DNA of 64,000 nt. Source: an uncultured Blautia sp. (GTDB lineage Bacteria > Bacillota > Clostridia > Lachnospirales > Lachnospiraceae). A program made the position numbers and the translations under genes. Below are positions 63,566 through 64,000 of the stretch, one piece after another. The notes beneath the pieces were generated by a model, which saw only the letters and a list, made by a program, of their open reading frames with translations, made no database searches and was not told where the DNA came from. Position 1 is the first letter of the stretch; each line of letters begins with the position of its first letter. The stretch is taken from the NCBI GenBank assembly GCA_934426285.1, contig CAKRYE010000002.1, positions 1-64,000 of the forward strand, read 5' to 3'.

Positions 63566-63620
63566 TCAGGAATTCCCTCCTAGGTTCTTTTCTTTCTAAT
63601 TGTTCATTTGCTAGTTGGAT

Positions 63621-63650
63621 ATTATATCATATTATTCAGGGCTTTGTCAT
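63621..63650 (-). promoter_or_regulatory. lepA promoter
   Basis: Minus strand ATGACA (63650-63645), 18 bases, TATAAT (63626-63621) preceded by TGA (extended -10). Confidence 0.6.
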
Positions 63651-63660
63651 CTATTTCTTC

Positions 63661-64000
63661 TTATCCCTGCAGGACTTTATTGAGGATGTAAGCAAATGGT
63701 TCCATGGCGTTTTTTACTTCCTGGACAGTGTTGGTCTGTGCACCGACTTCCAGGAGGATGGAACGAGGGCGTAAGTGAAGGTTATAGCGATAGCCGGCAA
63801 GGTAGATTCCCCTGTAAAATTCAGGGTAATATTGGGCTGCCTGATATTCCAGCTGGAAAGAGAATGCCAGGTTTTGCTGTATGTATGGATTGGGAAGATA
63901 TTCCAGTGAACCTTTCGCTGTAGTGTAGCTTAGTCCATTATAAAAGAGGATCTGAGCTGTAGGTTTTCCATTAATCTCTGTTACAAGATGGCGGTCCTCG
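63661..64000 (-). CDS. spoIIP: Stage II sporulation protein P (C-terminal part)
   Basis: The last 112 residues, cut by the right edge. Reading from the edge gives EDRHLVTEINGKP, then ... YLPNPYIQQNLAFSFQLE ..., and the family-defining end RSILLEVGAQTNTVQEV followed by KNAMEPFAYILNKVLQG and a TAA stop. The VGAQTNT segment is typical of the SpoIIP amidase/endopeptidase, which with SpoIID thins the septal wall during engulfment. Location before lepA is the conserved order in endospore formers. This is the main evidence in the window that the organism belongs to a spore-forming lineage. Confidence 0.93.
   Translation of the reverse strand, partial: EDRHLVTEINGKPTAQILFYNGLSYTTAKGSLEYLPNPYIQQNLAFSFQLEYQAAQYYPEFYRGIYLAGYRYNLHLRPRSILLEVGAQTNTVQEVKNAMEPFAYILNKVLQG

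Overview
The window (about 43% G+C by eye) comes from a low-GC, spore-forming Firmicute of the Clostridia, most likely Lachnospiraceae (Blautia-like). Reasons: the order spoIIP-lepA-(lipoprotein)-hemW, a spoIIP C-terminus at the right edge, the cdaA-cdaR pair, MsmX- and PucR-type proteins, and several wall hydrolases carrying clostridial/streptococcal-type aromatic cell-wall-binding repeats. The genus is an inference. I see no insertion sequence, prophage or CRISPR array.

Left part (1-16 kb): the end of an NMT1/SsuA-type ABC solute-binding protein, an orphan MsmX-type sugar ABC ATPase, a PucR/CdaR-type regulator, undecaprenyl-pyrophosphate phosphatase (uppP), carAB, a tRNA-Leu(CAG), two secreted proteins with Fn3-like repeats (an SGNH hydrolase and a leucine-rich repeat protein), a coiled-coil/zinc-ribbon protein, a ClpX-type unfoldase and a membrane-anchored HtrA protease.

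Centre (16-43.4 kb): a large surface-polysaccharide region. Block A (16.1-22.9 kb, minus strand) has a rhamnosyltransferase-like GT2, an LCP ligase, a polyprenyl-phosphate sugar-1-phosphate transferase and two GT2 proteins. Block B (24.5-42.5 kb, minus strand, tightly packed and often overlapping) reads in transcription order: ArnC/GtrB-like GT, DegT-like protein, ATP-grasp ligase, WecE/RffA-like sugar aminotransferase, D,D-carboxypeptidase, rfbC, ABC exporter permease (wzm), ABC ATPase with a C-terminal sugar-binding domain (wzt), a 1,872-residue multidomain enzyme, a tandem GT2 protein, and a DUF2142/GT-C membrane protein. A pair of small SMR/EamA-like membrane proteins is transcribed divergently from the head of block B. 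A second D,D-carboxypeptidase with a degenerate KTG box lies between blocks A and B.

The most interesting locus is block B. Its 1,872-residue protein starts with a methyltransferase, a kinase-like domain with an intact D-x4-N and DYE signature, and a coiled coil. That is the architecture of WbdD, the enzyme that caps and measures O-antigen chains in E. coli. Here it is fused to one GT2 and two GT4 domains and sits beside a Wzt with a sugar-binding tail. This suggests a Gram-positive, ABC-exported, end-capped polysaccharide with chain synthesis and termination in one polypeptide. The head of block B plus the divergent SMR pair resembles the amino-sugar branch of the Arn system.

Right part (43.5-64 kb, all minus strand): three wall enzymes with cell-wall-binding repeats (amidase, GH25 lysozyme, L,D-transpeptidase), HPr, cdaR and cdaA (cyclic di-AMP), two conserved membrane proteins, comFC, recD2, an MreB-family protein, uvrA with an SOS box inside its promoter, hemW, a small lipoprotein, lepA and the end of spoIIP.
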